The notes below the pieces were generated by a model. It ran no database searches. It saw only the letters and a list, made by a program, of their open reading frames with translations, and was not told where the DNA came from. This document shows, one piece after another, positions 35,860-48,029 of a stretch of 64,000 nucleotides of DNA. Each line of letters begins with the position of its first letter. Position 1 is the stretch's first letter. The position numbers and the translations under genes were made by a program. The DNA comes from Neurospora tetraspora (taxonomy: Eukaryota; Ascomycota; Sordariomycetes; Sordariales; Sordariaceae): assembly GCF_033439725.1 (NCBI RefSeq), contig NW_026944385.1, positions 2,699,001 to 2,763,000 of the forward strand. Reading direction: 5' to 3'.

Positions 35860-37146
35860 TTCTATAATCTCTTTTCGCTATTAATATAATTTAAATTCCC
35901 AAGGACGTTCGGCAAATACTATAGAAATTTAGCCGGCTACTACTCTCTTCCTTAAATACTTTCAAAAATATATTATTTAATTATCCTTTTAATAAAGACT
36001 ATAATAAATAAACGTTAAATTCGTATTAAAAGGATAATTAGCCTTTTAAACTTTCGGGCTTACGGTTATATACGCCTTTTTATTATATTTATTATGAATA
36101 AAGTCCTTCTTGTAATATTTAGAAAGGTAGCCGAATTCGTAATAATTATAATACTATTAGAATACTACCGCGGATTCGAAAAGTTCGTATTAATATATTC
36201 TTCTACGCTAAAAGAAGCAGTCTTTCGCAACTTTATTAATTTCAGTTGTAATAGCGATTTCTAAAAAAAGCGTACCCCTTTCGGATTCGGGGTATTTATA
36301 GTACGCCTAAACCCGAATAAAAGGGATATTATTAATATAATTAACTTCTTTAAAGAAATTTTTAAAGGAAATTCTATTATAAAAATTTTATAATACTCCC
36401 TTTATTATTATTACAACTATATGGAAGGAGAATATAATTTTTTTATTGAATATATTTATAATCCAACTTTAATATTTAAAATACTAAGCGTAGCCGCTTC
36501 TACTGAATTTGAAGGTTATAACGAAATTACCGCTTTAAAACTTCGTAACCGCCTTTATTTATACTTCTTTATACTTATTATTAATTACTTTTAATATATT
36601 TTCGGGGGTACATTTAATTAAATTAGTTAATAATTCCTTATTCTTTATAGTAAGGACTTATTTGACGCAGTCGGAAATAACCTTCTATATCCCTTTAAGG
36701 CCGAACGAAATAATAAGGAAATTACCCTATCTCGGATTAATAATAATTAAAGCGTAAAAAGGTTTACCCGTAGTAAGTACATTCGTTATTATTATTATTA
36801 TAATTTTAGCATTTACGTCGATTAAATCGGCATAAACTTTATAGAGTTCGAACCTCCGTAAAATTTCTATAATAATCGCGAAGTAGCATAAAGCCTACGC
36901 CTTTCGTTCATTAATTACTTCGGAAAAGTCGGTTTATTGAATGAAAAATAATATATATCGGTCCATTTCTTCTTCTATCGGTTTTTTTATAGCCGGGCGT
37001 CTCTTCTTCATTACGCGGGCAGTTCTACCGTCGTTAGCTACGGTACGGACAAAGTTTTCCGGCGCATATTAGCTATTCACTAAACTACTACGAACGCTTT
37101 CGATACTACTAGTACCCGCGCCTTCGTCGCGCGTAAGATGCGCCAT
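35860..37146 (-). pseudogene. LINE ORF1 remnant (zinc-knuckle RNA-binding protein)
   Basis: A start codon at 37144-37146 (minus) opens MAHLTRDEGAGTSSIESVRS, ending at a first stop after 25 codons. A basic stretch then follows (RVMKKRRPAIKKPIEEEMDR). Near the C-terminus, at about 36080-36160, a knuckle array reads YYNYYEFGYLSKYYKK followed by NKYNKKAYI, i.e. C-x2-C-x4-H-x4-C units with Cys and His replaced by Tyr. LINE ORF1 proteins bind the element RNA. Assignment rests on position, knuckles and the following ORF2. Confidence 0.65.
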
Positions 37147-37274
37147 CGTAGGGGGGGTAATCGGACGTACTGAATACGATGCCGTCGTCGAAATGACTTT
37201 TGGCGTTGACGTCGACTAAGGACCTGCGATTCAACGTTCGGAGTAGTCGTAAAGGTTTAGTAGTTATCTATAAT

Positions 37275-38060
37275 TACTTCCCAATATAATAATTAGCTTA
37301 AAATATTTAGTTTTCTTTTAATATAAAATTGGTATTTATTAATATTTACTTATAAATTAATTTTAATAAATTATTTAAAGACGTCGTTAATATATTTTTC
37401 GTATTCTACTTCGTTATTAGAAAAGATTAGAATATTATTTCAATACGTTGTTATATATACGTTGAAAATGTTATATAGAATATTGTTTATATAGTTCTAA
37501 AAAGCGCCGGGGGCGCCTTAGAACCTAAAAGAATATATTAAGGATTCGAAGAGTTTAAAATATATAATGAATATTATTAGCTACTCGTATCCTTTTACAA
37601 TACGGATATAATTAAAGGCGGCGATAATATCTAATTTAATAAAGATTTTTACTGTATAAATTGTATTTAGGGTTTTTTTAATTAACGGGAAGGGGTATTT
37701 ACTTTTAAAAGTAATATTATTAATCCCCTAATAATCGATGTAAATATGTATTCCTCCGCCTAGTTTCTTTATAAGGAGGATAGGGGAAGCGGCTTTTAAT
37801 TAGGAGGGCCGAATAAAATTACAATTAAAATTATTATTAATTTCTTTTTTAATAATATTTAATTCGTTTAGGTTGAACGGGCGGGATTGAAAGTATAGTA
37901 ATTATTCGCCCGGTTTAAATTTTATTTTTAAATCATAAATATAATACGGTGGTATAATCGAAACATTCTTTAGCCTAAAAATATTAATATACTTCTAATA
38001 TTAATTAGGGAATTTTTCCTTTATTTAACTATTAATTTTAGGGGGTTTATTCATTTTCTT
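37275..38060 (-). pseudogene. gypsy C1 reverse transcriptase remnant
   Basis: The minus strand at 37700-37760 shows the VDYR-like box followed by NNITFKSKYPFPLIK; further on a FIKLDIIAAFNYIRIVKG-like stretch and F-x-G-A-P-G-A-F-x-N-Y-I-N-N-I appear. The Y-x-D-D position reads Y*NN, so catalysis is lost. C2 retains YVDD at the same place. Confidence 0.75.
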
Positions 38061-38129
38061 ATAGAATTTAATTATATTTTCTTCGGGAATTTTAATAATT
38101 CTAATTGTTTTTTCATAATATTCGAAATT

Positions 38130-39400
38130 TTTATCCTCCTTACCGTTTAAATATATTTCGTTAGCTACTTTAGTAGCCCGGATAGCGACCTTAGAGCCCT
38201 TACCTACGTAAGCGTTAATTTAAATATAGAAGTGTTTATTTAATAATTTCTTATATTTAACGCCTACTCTTATTATAATTTCTTTTATTATATCTTCTAT
38301 TATTAAACTTATTAATAAATTTAATTCTACTTCTATCCGTCCTATCCCTATCCTTCTATCGATAATACTTTTATTATTTCTATCCTTAAAATTTAGGGCG
38401 CCCCCCTTTCTCTCTTTAGCCCGGGTTTCCTCCTCCGCTTTAATTTCTTTAATAACCTTTTCAATTTCCGCGTATAGAATCCGGAAAATTTTTAATTTAT
38501 ACATTTTATAAAGCTAATTGAAGTTCGCCCTATTAAAATTTTTAATATTATTTAAGTCGACGGAATTGTACGAGAAATATATATAGCGGATTAAAATGCG
38601 GTGAGTTGCGTTGGGTTTCCGTATTCTAGCGACTAGGCGGTAGGTCGTAGGTTTGGAGACCGGTTGGGCGGGTTCTAGAATAATAGGGGGCTCTAGAGTA
38701 GCGGAGGGTTTTAGAGCGATAGGAAATTCTAAAACGGACGTTAGGGTACCGGAATACGTCCGTTGTACTTTTAATTTCGCAAATTATTATTTAATAGCGC
38801 GCCTTGCCCGCTAAGTAGGTACGAAGTAGCCGGAGGTTATTGGGCTGAAATCTTTAATAATAATGGGTTCGAACTCTTCTTCGTCCTCCTTTATTATAGG
38901 CGGTATAGGGGTTACTACGTAGTTAATAATCTCATTATAGCGTTTATTATAATCCTGTACCTTAAATATTTAATAAAAAGTAATTAGTAAGTCCGCTAGT
39001 AAGTAGCAACATATATATTTGTTTATAAAAGTAATCAATCTATCTAGTTATAAAATTATAAGGTTATAGTAGTTTAATTAAAGTATACTGAAAATAATGG
39101 AATAGTCGGTTATTACGTTGTAGATTAGTATTAAAATTAGTTTCATATAATATCCGATCTTTAATTGAATTTAATAATATTTAATAATTAATCCCCTAAA
39201 TATTCCGTCAGTAAAGTATAGCGCATTTAATTTAAAAATTTTTAGAAGCGGTATAATTAATGGTATAATAAATATACAATTAATGAAAGCGAGTGTAAAA
39301 TACCCGCTATTAGTTAAAATAATGTATTTGTTGTTTGTATTATATAATTTATAAACGATATAAATAGAAAGTAGGATAGAATTATTATTATAATTATTTA
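38130..39400 (-). pseudogene. gypsy C1 protease and linker remnant
   Basis: The protease box is at 39304-39312 on the minus strand, where D-S-G reads N-S-G (LTNSGYFTLAFINC). A linker with an open 94-codon frame at 38220-38504 is rich in lysine and glutamate (EIEKVIKEIKAEEETRAKE) and probably coiled coil; it lies between protease and reverse transcriptase. Confidence 0.6.
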
Positions 39401-39499
39401 AAATTAAAATCTTTATTTAAATTAGTTCTAAGTCTATTAAATTTATATCCTCCTTTTTTATTATAATCGTTAAAAACGACGGCCTCTCTGCGCGATTTA

Positions 39500-41300
39500 G
39501 TAGGGAGGCGCCGCATTTCCTACGCTATATTTAATAATAGGGGCCGGAATTAAAATAATTATAATTATAAGAGCGGCGGGAGCGGCGGGAACGACCTTTC
39601 TAATACTTATAGCGTTAACGCGGACGGCGTTATTATAGCCGGCTTATTTTATAATAAGTTTAGCGGCGCTAGTATTATTATTACTGTTACTATTATTCCG
39701 ACCGTAATTATTATAGCGGTTCCTATTCCTTTTAATATAAGGGATGCTAATATTAATATTATTATAATAATCGATAACCTAATAACCTTTTTTATTGTAG
39801 CGTTTATAGAGGTTATTTTAAAAGTGGTAATCGAAAATAATTTTCTTGATTATTTTAATTGGCGAAATATTAAGAGCGGATATAACGTCGATATTTATAA
39901 CGCTACTACTTTAAATACTAGTACGTTCGGCGGTAGAAATATTATTTCTGCCTCCTCTTCTTCTATTATTAGAATTATTTTTATAGAAGGGAATAGTATT
40001 CCAATTATATTAATTATAATCTTCGAAATTAATACCGAATTAATAATAGAAGGTAAACTATTTTTCGTAAACGTTTAAAATAGGAAGGTTTTACTAATAT
40101 ATAATTACGTTACGAAAATCGTTAATAACCTTTATTTTAAAATAATAAATTTTTATAGTATTATCTAAATTATATTAATTAATTGAAGTACTAAATTTGT
40201 TTTTAAAATGAAATTACTTGTATCACTTACGTATTCTTAAACCTTCGAATTTACGATACGATTTTAAAATTAAATTTCTATAATCGTATTTAGTATTTAA
40301 GTAAGCGAGGAGATTTTCCCTAAATTTTTATTTCCTCTTATTTACGTCGGCCTCCTTTAATAGCGATATAGTATAGAGGGATAAAGCGTACAAAGCGGCG
40401 CTATTAAAGTATTATATCATTTGAGCGAATTTAAAGCGTTCGTTAGCATTAAAATATTATAAATTTTAAAATTAATAGAATTTGATTTTAGTACGCTAGG
40501 TACGATAGGACTTAGTATATTTAATTATAGTATTACTTTTATTAATAAAGGCTTCGGGGTCTTTACTAATCCCTAATTTAGGGGCGGCGTCGGATACAAT
40601 ATTATCATTATCGTTAAGTAAAGCAATGAATTTAGGGGGGACGACCTTTAAATGAATAATTCTTTTAAAATCTTTAATAATATGGTTCTTCTCTTTAATT
40701 TTAATAATAGTATTTTTTGAAAAATTTATTATACGTTTTATTAGCGTTATTAAAGGAAGTATTAATATCGAGGAAATTATTTTAGGTAATTATAAATTAC
40801 TTTTCGAAGTAAGCGACTTTATTATTTAAGTTTATAATTATAGTATTAAGATTAGTAATTGTAACTTTTTTATTAATAAGCGCGTCCTCCGCGGCGGTGG
40901 TAAAATTATTGGTTTTAAATACGTCTTTATAGATGAGTTAAGTAAGTGCGATAATTACGTAAGGGAAAATGGCGTAGTTAGTAAATTATAAAGTAAAATC
41001 GAAAACGGATTATTCAATTAGGTTGCCTAGGTTTTAATTATTATTGAGGGCTTCGGTAATATTCTTAACTAATTATTCGTAAGCGGGGTCGATAATTAAG
41101 CCGATAATAGAGATTATAACGTCGGTATTAGTAATAGACGATATTAATTAATTCGATTAATAAAGTAAAATATTACTTTATAATTTAAGGAATATATTAC
41201 TTTATACGCGTTTTAAAGGGGAATTGTAGTACGATTATAGTATTTCGAAAATTACGGTGCGATTATAGTTTCCATTGCGGTATAACGATTACGGGCATAT
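39500..41300 (-). pseudogene. gypsy C1 gag remnant
   Basis: A capsid-type helical region at about 40300-41100 is followed by a zinc-knuckle area near 39760-39830 (CYNKKGY..) and a long N/S/Y-rich tail (39640-39740), probably derived from an RNA-binding arginine/glycine/asparagine-rich tail. Frames are broken by stops. Confidence 0.55.
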
Positions 41301-41394
41301 TAAAAAGTTTTATAATAGCGGCGATTAATTTAAATAAATAAGGTTATACGCTCGCAGCGTAATACTAAGTACAATTAATTATTATAGGGTAAGG

Positions 41395-41624
41395 CGATGG
41401 TTAGGGGGTAGGTTGGATATACGTAATTGTACGAGGAGAGGAAGAGGGAGAAGTATATAGAGGTTTGGCGATATAGGGTAGGGCTGAGCTATGCGTAGAG
41501 CTAGACCTGTACGTGTATATGTACGTAATGTGCTATTGGCCAATGGCGGTAATAGTACAAGGCTCGACTACCTATAGTAGGAGCCGTGCATGTGCAAGGC
41601 ACAGTCACAAGTAATCCTGTGACA
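41395..41624 (-). repeat. 5' LTR of gypsy C1
   Basis: On the minus strand it starts TGTCACAGGATTACTTGTGAC at 41624. The inner end is uncertain (a CTAACCA near 41395 is a candidate). Outer part free of RIP. No second copy in the window. Confidence 0.5.
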
Positions 41625-42366
41625 CCTATCATACTACTTCCCTACAAAAAAAGTTCTAAAGCTTTAAAATTTATATATATATTAAATAATAAATTAGACC
41701 CCTCAATCCCCGTCTTTAAGCTCCTTTATCCGTAACTCAAATCTTCATTCTTCCGCCTACTGGAATTCCTCCGTTTGTAACTCCCGGATCGTCCTTATAT
41801 CCTTAATTTTACCCGGCTTCTAATTATCGTCTCTATCAATATATCTCCGCTTCCAACTTATTTACTACATTCTTCGTAGGGAACCTCTTCCCTTAATATA
41901 TTTCTAACAACCTACTAAAGATCTATTCAAAAATATCGTACATTTTTGTTATATCTTCCGCTAATAATTCTTCTATAAATTAATTAGGAATTTCTTATAC
42001 TACCGGGTTAGTAATTAGATTAGGCCCAGCCGTAATACCTTTTACGAGCGAATTAATTTATTCCTTTAGGTCTACGATACGTTTAGAACGTTTCGGTATT
42101 ATAATTATTGTTAAGCGGAGTATTAGAGCGGGTAATATAGTAGCTATCGATAGGCGGGGTATTAAAATAATTAGTATTAGAGCGGGCAATATTGAAGCGG
42201 ACAATATAATAATCGTTAGTAAGCGGGGTATTAGAGCGGCTAGTACCCTCTCCTATAATATAATTTTAATTTCTAGCTACTATTTAAATTTAGGCGGGAT
42301 TGGTACTTCGGGGTATTTACTATAGAAGGTTTTAATAACCTCTCTTATTTTAATTATATTAATTAA
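41625..42366 (-). pseudogene. Unassigned decayed coding remnant
   Basis: I do not recognise this gene. On the minus strand, stop-broken frames give a serine/asparagine/threonine-rich repeat (RSNTP recurring three to four times, about 42100-42250). Next come a leucine-rich stretch (SLVKGITAGPNLITNPVV) and then MYDIF..IFSRLLEIY. The last part is charged and helical (IRELQTEEFQ, RFELRIKELKDGD), ending near 41690, and looks like a coiled coil. It could be the end of a transposon protein or a RIP-inactivated host gene. It lies between the C1 LTR and the MULE-2 left end. Confidence 0.35.
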
Positions 42367-42443
42367 GAGACTCCCTCGGCGTAAAGTATCACTTTCCTCC
42401 GTATACAGTAACATCGTCTTCCGAGGCGCCGGCTGAATTTGAC
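42367..42443 (+). mobile_element. MULE-2 left terminal region
   Basis: GAGACTCCCTCGGCGTAAAG and the next ~30 bases align to the left end of MULE-1 (GAGACCGACTCGGCGGGCAG...), including the shared TCACTTTYCTCCG word. MULE-2 then continues at 51022-51037 and 58649-58894 after E1, A3 and A4 are taken out. The right end is not in the window, so a target duplication cannot be checked. Confidence 0.65.
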
Positions 42444-42472
42444 TGAAGCGCAGCTTTTATATAGGTCTAGGG
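42444..42472 (+). repeat. E1 left terminal inverted repeat
   Basis: TGAAGCGCAGCTTTTAT then ATA and GGTCTAGGG. Its reverse complement at 50996-51021 shares the first 12 bases exactly, and the rest except one base and a 3-bp gap. Confidence 0.65.
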
Positions 42473-42490
42473 TAGTATCTCCATCACCAA

Positions 42491-42794
42491 CGTCTAGTTA
42501 TGTCCCAGTGATTCAACGCCAAAATTTGGCGGTCTACTTTTAACCTCTAGTTATATCCCAATCATTAACGCCAAAGTTTGGCGGTTTACCGTAAGGCTTA
42601 GTTATATCCCAATCATCAACACCAAAATTTGGCGGTTTATCTTAACGCTTAGTTATATCCCAATCATCAACGCCAAAATTTAGCTGTCTACTTTTAACGC
42701 TTAGTTATATCCCAATCATCAACGCCAAATTTTGGCGGTCTACTTTTAACGTCTAGTTATATCCTAATTATCAACGCCAAAATTTGGTGGTCTA
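42491..42794 (+). repeat. 51-bp tandem repeat array, left part
   Basis: About six units of 51-52 bp, each with CTTAGTTATATCCCAATCAT and the core CGCCAAAATTTGGCG (7-bp arms around one base). A3 inserted in the last unit; the array resumes at 50476. Confidence 0.9.
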
Positions 42795-43160
42795 TACAAG
42801 GGCACAGTATGGGTGAGTCGAGGGCAAAGCTAAGATTCTATCTATAACAGAAGATTTCAAATAGGGAAAAGAAAAGAGGAAGAGAACTAGGTACAAGCGT
42901 ATAAACCCAAATAAATACCCTAATGGCACAAGGGACAACGGGACCTATATACAAGTCGCTATTAGCCAATCCCTTCACTCGTATCCCCTTTACCTATAAA
43001 ACAAACCCTACACGTACCAGGATCCACCCTACAACCAATTTTAACATAGCTAATTAAATGATTTATATCCTCTAGCCCATACTATACTTAGAAGTTCTAG
43101 ATACCTTATTCCATCGCATATAGCACTTAAGCCCAAACCCAATCCGCTAACGCCATTATA
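42795..43160 (-). repeat. 3' LTR of gypsy A3
   Basis: 366 bp. The outer edge (plus strand TACAAGGGCACAGTATGGG) is nearly clean; the inner edge reads CGCCATTATA where CGCCGTCACA is expected. A six-C run (polypurine tract on the minus strand) follows at 43164-43169. Confidence 0.9.
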
Positions 43161-44005
43161 TTACCCCCCTTTATATAAAAGATTCGTCCGCGAATTTTAC
43201 TAAATATCTATTCAAAAACGTCGTAATTCATTCCTTCCTCGTAATCCGTCGTAAACGCTTTAATCTTTCCGCTTCCGGATATTCGTCGTCGTTATAAACC
43301 TCCGTATCATCGTTAAATTAATATATTAACCGCCGAAGCGGGCCCAAAACATTCGGATTAGCTTTATAGAAATCCTAAAGCGCCTTCGGTACGTATTTAA
43401 AATTAAAAATAAAATACTATTTAAAATTAAGGTTCCAACCTCTCTAATCCACTTGATAAAAAAAACTTTCCGTTAACTATTTTAAAAGCCGTAACTTTAT
43501 CGACTTCCTATTCAAAATAACCGTCCTTATCCGTATTAATTAAGCCGGAATACTCAAATACCTATCCCAAAAACGGATTATTATTATATTTTTATAAATA
43601 ATTTATATAAAAAAAGTCAATACCCTTCCAACTCTTTAATAAATTTAAACGGTAAGAATACCCTACTTTCTTAATAATTTTATAATAATTACAAATATTA
43701 GGGAAATTGAACTTATTATTAGGCCGAATCGTTATAAATTAGAACCTCTAAATAATAATAACCCTATTTCCTAATTCGAAATTAGGTTCCTTCCGCTTCT
43801 TAGTAGCTTACGCCGCCTATTACTCCCATACTTTTAATATTATTTCTCTAACGTACTCAATATATCCCCAAATACGCTAAGCGTAGTTTTACACCTATTC
43901 CCGGGTTAACTATTCCGTCCGCAATATATTAAAGTCCTAAGTACAGGTATCCCAATCGAAAAGTATTCTTATCGGATCTCCGAATATAATTTCGTAAAGA
44001 AATAG

Positions 44006-44197
44006 TGTGAATAGGCTGAACGACAACGAACGAATCAATGATGATGGTGATGTATTGAGTAGAGTAGAGGTCAGACTATGTGTAAAGTCTGGAGGTCTAA
44101 AAGTAGGGCAAGGGAGGTCCCTGTGCGGTGGGGCCATGGCCAGTGAAGGGAGAAGGGAGCCATGGCTGGCCGCACGTGACACGGGACACCTCCAACA
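44006..44197 (-). repeat. Solo copia-type LTR inside gypsy A3
   Basis: 192 bp flanked by the perfect 5-bp duplication AATAG (44001-44005, 44198-44202). On the minus strand it begins TGTTGGAGGTGTCCCG and ends TTCACA, a regular TG..CA LTR with the usual copia start. Unmutated, GC-rich, unlike the surrounding A3 integrase. Open frames on both strands here are chance products of unmutated DNA. Confidence 0.85.
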
Positions 44198-45550
44198 AAT
44201 AGGCCTACACTATCCTAAAGAATATTATTCTATACTACATCTAAAGTTAGAATAACTTTAAATTAATTATTTTAATGATAATTAAAAAATAACCAAAAGT
44301 ATTAATCGATATTAATATTTACAACCTCCACTTAAATTACCGTTTAACTATATTCTATAGTAGTTAATTTCCACTTCGTCTTCGTTAATTTCAATATTTC
44401 GTCTATAAACGCAAATATAAACTACGGTCCTCTATTAAAAATCACTTCCTTTAATATACTATAAATATAGTAAAGTCCTTCGTAATATATCCGAATAACG
44501 TTACGAACCGTAGCGTTTTATATATAAAGGGTAAACAAAAATAATTTTAATAAACGGTCAATTATTACCAATACGTTATCGAAATTGTATTTATCCTTTA
44601 ATATCTTTTTAAAATTTATAATAATAAACATTTACTTCCGGGCCAGTAAGGGAATTAAATAAAATAAGCCTAATGATTTATCCTTAGGGACTTTGCTAAC
44701 CTTATATATTACATAATTCTTAACGAAGCGGGCGATATTTCTAACTATATATAACTACTAATATTATATTTTAAAAATCGTTCGGGTCTTATTTCTTCCT
44801 AAATAGGCTGTAATTAGCGTCGAATAAACTTCGTCAATAATACATTTACATAAATTATCCTATTCGAAAATAATTAAACAATCTTAATACATTAAAAGTC
44901 TATTAATTAATATTACGAAATTAAAATTAAAATTATAAATACGAATACAATATTCTTCTAAAAATCCGTCCTCCCAATTAACTTTTATAAGCGCGTCTAA
45001 CAATTTGTATCCTTCTAATTCGATAGGGCTCCATTCTCCCATATTCAATATTATAACAAAAATTAATTCCTCTAACGACGGACCCAACGCAATAGAAATA
45101 CAAACGATAACTGAAACTTCTACCCTATTTTCCTCTATAAACTTAAATATTTAAAAAGTATAATATATATCTTCTTTATCTTTTTAAATCTTTAAATCTT
45201 TTATTTTCCGGAATAATACGTCGGCGGCCGCATTCTTCGTACTAAATTAATGAGTAATTTCAAAGTAATATTAGAATAAAAACTCCGCCTATCTAATTTA
45301 ATAAAGGTTAAAAAGGCACTTAATACTAAAATACTCAAATACTTAATAATCGATAATAATCGTAAACAATTTATTCTATCGTAATCCGACGAACTTAAAT
45401 CGCTAAATTTAAAAAACTTTAATAATAGCGAACAATTCTTTATTATAAGTAAAGTAATTATGTTCGGCTCCGTATATAATTTCTAAAAAGAAAACGATTA
45501 AATACTACTCCCCGTTATCTTCTTATAATTAGATTAATATTCCCGCTAAG

Positions 45551-45632
45551 ATTCCATTACTAGTATTTATCCCTCCCCTTATTTTAATATTATTCCATTA
45601 CTAGTATTTATCCCTACCCTTATTTTAATATT
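45551..45632. repeat. 41-bp tandem duplication in gypsy A3
   Basis: Two adjacent 41-bp units (45551-45591 and 45592-45632) beginning ATTCCATTACTAGTATTTAT, with one difference. Only one unit exists at this place in the other A copies. Confidence 0.85.
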
Positions 45633-48029
45633 ATAACGGAAATATTTTAATAGTAAGGCTTCTACAAATAATCTTTGAAATTCTTCGAAAGTAGCTTAAC
45701 ACTTTCTAATTTATATAAATCCTTCTTTTTATATTAAATTCGTAAGGGGACGTACTATATAGCTATAGTCTGTAATAAACTTTCAATAAAAATTATAAAA
45801 CCCTACGAAAAATTAGATTCCCCTTGAATTAAAAGGTACAACCTACTCTTTAATAACTTCTACTTTTTTTTAAATCGACAGAAATACCGTTTCGTCCTAT
45901 AATAAAATTTAGGAACTTAATCTTCGTAATATAGAATTCGCCCTTTATAAGATCGGTTTAGAACCTAACGTCCTTTAGCCGGCAAAGGACTTTCTTAACG
46001 TAAAATCGGTAATTTTCTAAAGTATTAAAATAAATAAAAATATCGTTAACATAAACCGTATAGAAATCGTCCAAATTCTCGCCCAAGACCGAATTAATAA
46101 AATTTTAGAAATTAGGCGGGCCGTTAATAAACCCAAATAATAATACTTTATATTTAAAAGCCCCTATACCGGTATACAACGTAATGAATTTGTTATCTTC
46201 TAATATTCTATAAATATAATGAAATATTTATCGAATATCAATCTTGGTAAATTATTATACTTTAGCTACCTTAGCGAAAATTTCCTTAATTGATAGTAAT
46301 AAATAGCAATCCTTTCCAATAATTATATTGAATTTATAATATTCGATATAGAAGTAGAGGCTTCCATTAACCTTTTTTACGAATAAAATTAGGGCGGCCT
46401 AAACTAATAAACTAGCTTCAATAAATCCCTTCAATAAATTATCCAAAATATATTTCTATATAGCTTCCAACTCGTCGAAGTATATTTCATATAAAAGATT
46501 ACAACCGAATTATTCTAATCGATAAGTTTTATCGAATTTGATTTTATGATTATATAACCTATATTCAAACAACGTATTCGATTCGTATTTCTTGAAAACC
46601 TCGATTTTATTATAATATTCGCAAGGGACTATTCGAATAATCTCCTCGCAAAACTCTTTTTCGTTACAAAATAATAATTCCTAAGCGGGGTCTTTAATAA
46701 CTCTCTTCTATTAAATAAATTAATTAATTTTAAAAATATTCGTAAAATACATCGTATAATTTTCCTTCTTAACGGACCTTAGGAAAAAATGCCCATCTAA
46801 TATATATATTTAAATAGGGTAATACTTCTATTTACCTATATCGTCGCACTTTAATTAATAAATACTTTAAGCGTCCAATCCCTATTTACCCTCGGCGGAT
46901 TATTTTTATTACTAGAATTTCTTAAGTTTTAAAAATAATATTATAATTTAAATAAAGTTAATTAAATTAAACTCTATCTTACTCAAGGGGTTAATCTTCT
47001 TAAAAATTATAATAAAGTTCTAAAAACATAATAGGGTTTAGCGTAACCTAACTTTCCTATATTTTCATTCTAAATATATTTAAAATCTTCGAAGGTAATA
47101 AGAACTATTAAAAGGTCGGAATCCGAATCGGCAATAGCCTCGAACTCCTAAATCTGCTTTCTAATCTCTCTTTAATACTAGCGAACCTTACAACAATATT
47201 AATCCCATATTTCGAAATCGAACTCTTTTTTATAATAATCGAAAAAGGATTAATTTACAAGAATAAATTTAATAAAAATACAACTATTCGTAAAGCGGGC
47301 AATCGTACGTCCGCTATTTTTCCTATTCCTTCATCGTTTATTTTTTCGAACTATTAGTAAATTATAATATTCTATATCCTTTTAATAAACGGAGTTCATT
47401 TTATCGGGGACGATATTTTAAACCTAAAAATATCTTAATTAATCGGAATCCAATTTCTATTCCGGAGGAAAAAGTAGACAACGGTTCGTATAATCTACCT
47501 AAATATTGTAAAAGTCGAACTACCTACAACCGATAATAATATTATATACTATATTAATTACTATAAAATAATCGGGCGGAGTAATTCGGCTGTAAATCTT
47601 CAAAGCAACTCGGATAACCTCTTTAATATTTTAATTAGTTTTTCCTTAATAATCGCTAATTCCTTAAACTACAAAATCGTTCGTAGATTCTACTAATAAT
47701 CGTTTCTTTAATCTTTCAACAAAAGCGGTACTTATAAACAAATACCCGTTCGCTCCTATATCGATTAAAATATTAAATAAAAATAAAAATATTCTGTTAT
47801 TAACTAAAGCACATTGAATAAGTAAAAATTTTCCTCCTAAGAAGGGTATTAAATTAAATCCTTCCTTTCCTTTATATTTCTATCTATCCTTTTTCTATTA
47901 CTTTATAACCAATACCTCCCTTCAGAAGGAATTTAATTTACCCAAAGTAGTTAATTTCCTTATTCGTTAACTAGAATTACAATTAAAGCAATTAGAACTT
48001 CCTATCCATTCTCGTAAATTAAATAATAA

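Larger units (their letters stand above)
32190..37270 (-). mobile_element. Tad1-like LINE retrotransposon, RIP-degraded
   Basis: Two successive coding regions on the minus strand: ORF1 with zinc knuckles (from 37146) and ORF2 with an endonuclease, a reverse transcriptase and a C-terminal cysteine/histidine motif. No LTR and no clear A-rich tail was seen, and target duplications were not found. The 5' end abuts truncated gypsy C1 at about 37270. Length about 5 kb, short of a full Tad1 (about 7 kb), though both ORFs are represented. Confidence 0.75.
37271..41624 (-). mobile_element. gypsy C1, 5' part, truncated in reverse transcriptase
   Basis: Minus strand: 5' LTR, gag, protease and part of reverse transcriptase. 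The reverse transcriptase matches C2 (61497 on) at DNA level, with the same AGTAAATACCCC words. It breaks off at about 37270, where the LINE starts, so RNase H, integrase and 3' LTR are missing. Heavily RIP-mutated except for the outer LTR edge. Confidence 0.8.
43190..47940 (-). pseudogene. gypsy A3 pol remnant
   Basis: Reading downward: protease near 47750-47870, reverse transcriptase at about 45700-46700, RNase H at about 45240-45660, integrase at about 43690-44800 (split by the solo LTR at 44006), and the chromodomain region at about 43250-43550. The reverse transcriptase box reads YVND near 46040-46060, with the first aspartate mutated. An open 67-codon frame at 44884-45087 (MGEWSPIELEGYKLLDALIK) belongs to the RNase H-integrase connection. 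The 41-bp duplication at 45551-45632 shifts the frame. Confidence 0.8.

Noticed and set aside
38220-38504. 94-codon minus-strand frame as an independent coiled-coil gene
   Set aside because: Position between protease and reverse transcriptase of gypsy C1 explains it as polyprotein linker.
44007-44255. 82-codon open frame on the plus strand and an 81-codon frame on the minus strand
   Set aside because: Both lie over the unmutated 192-bp solo LTR with AATAG duplications; open only because RIP has not added stops.
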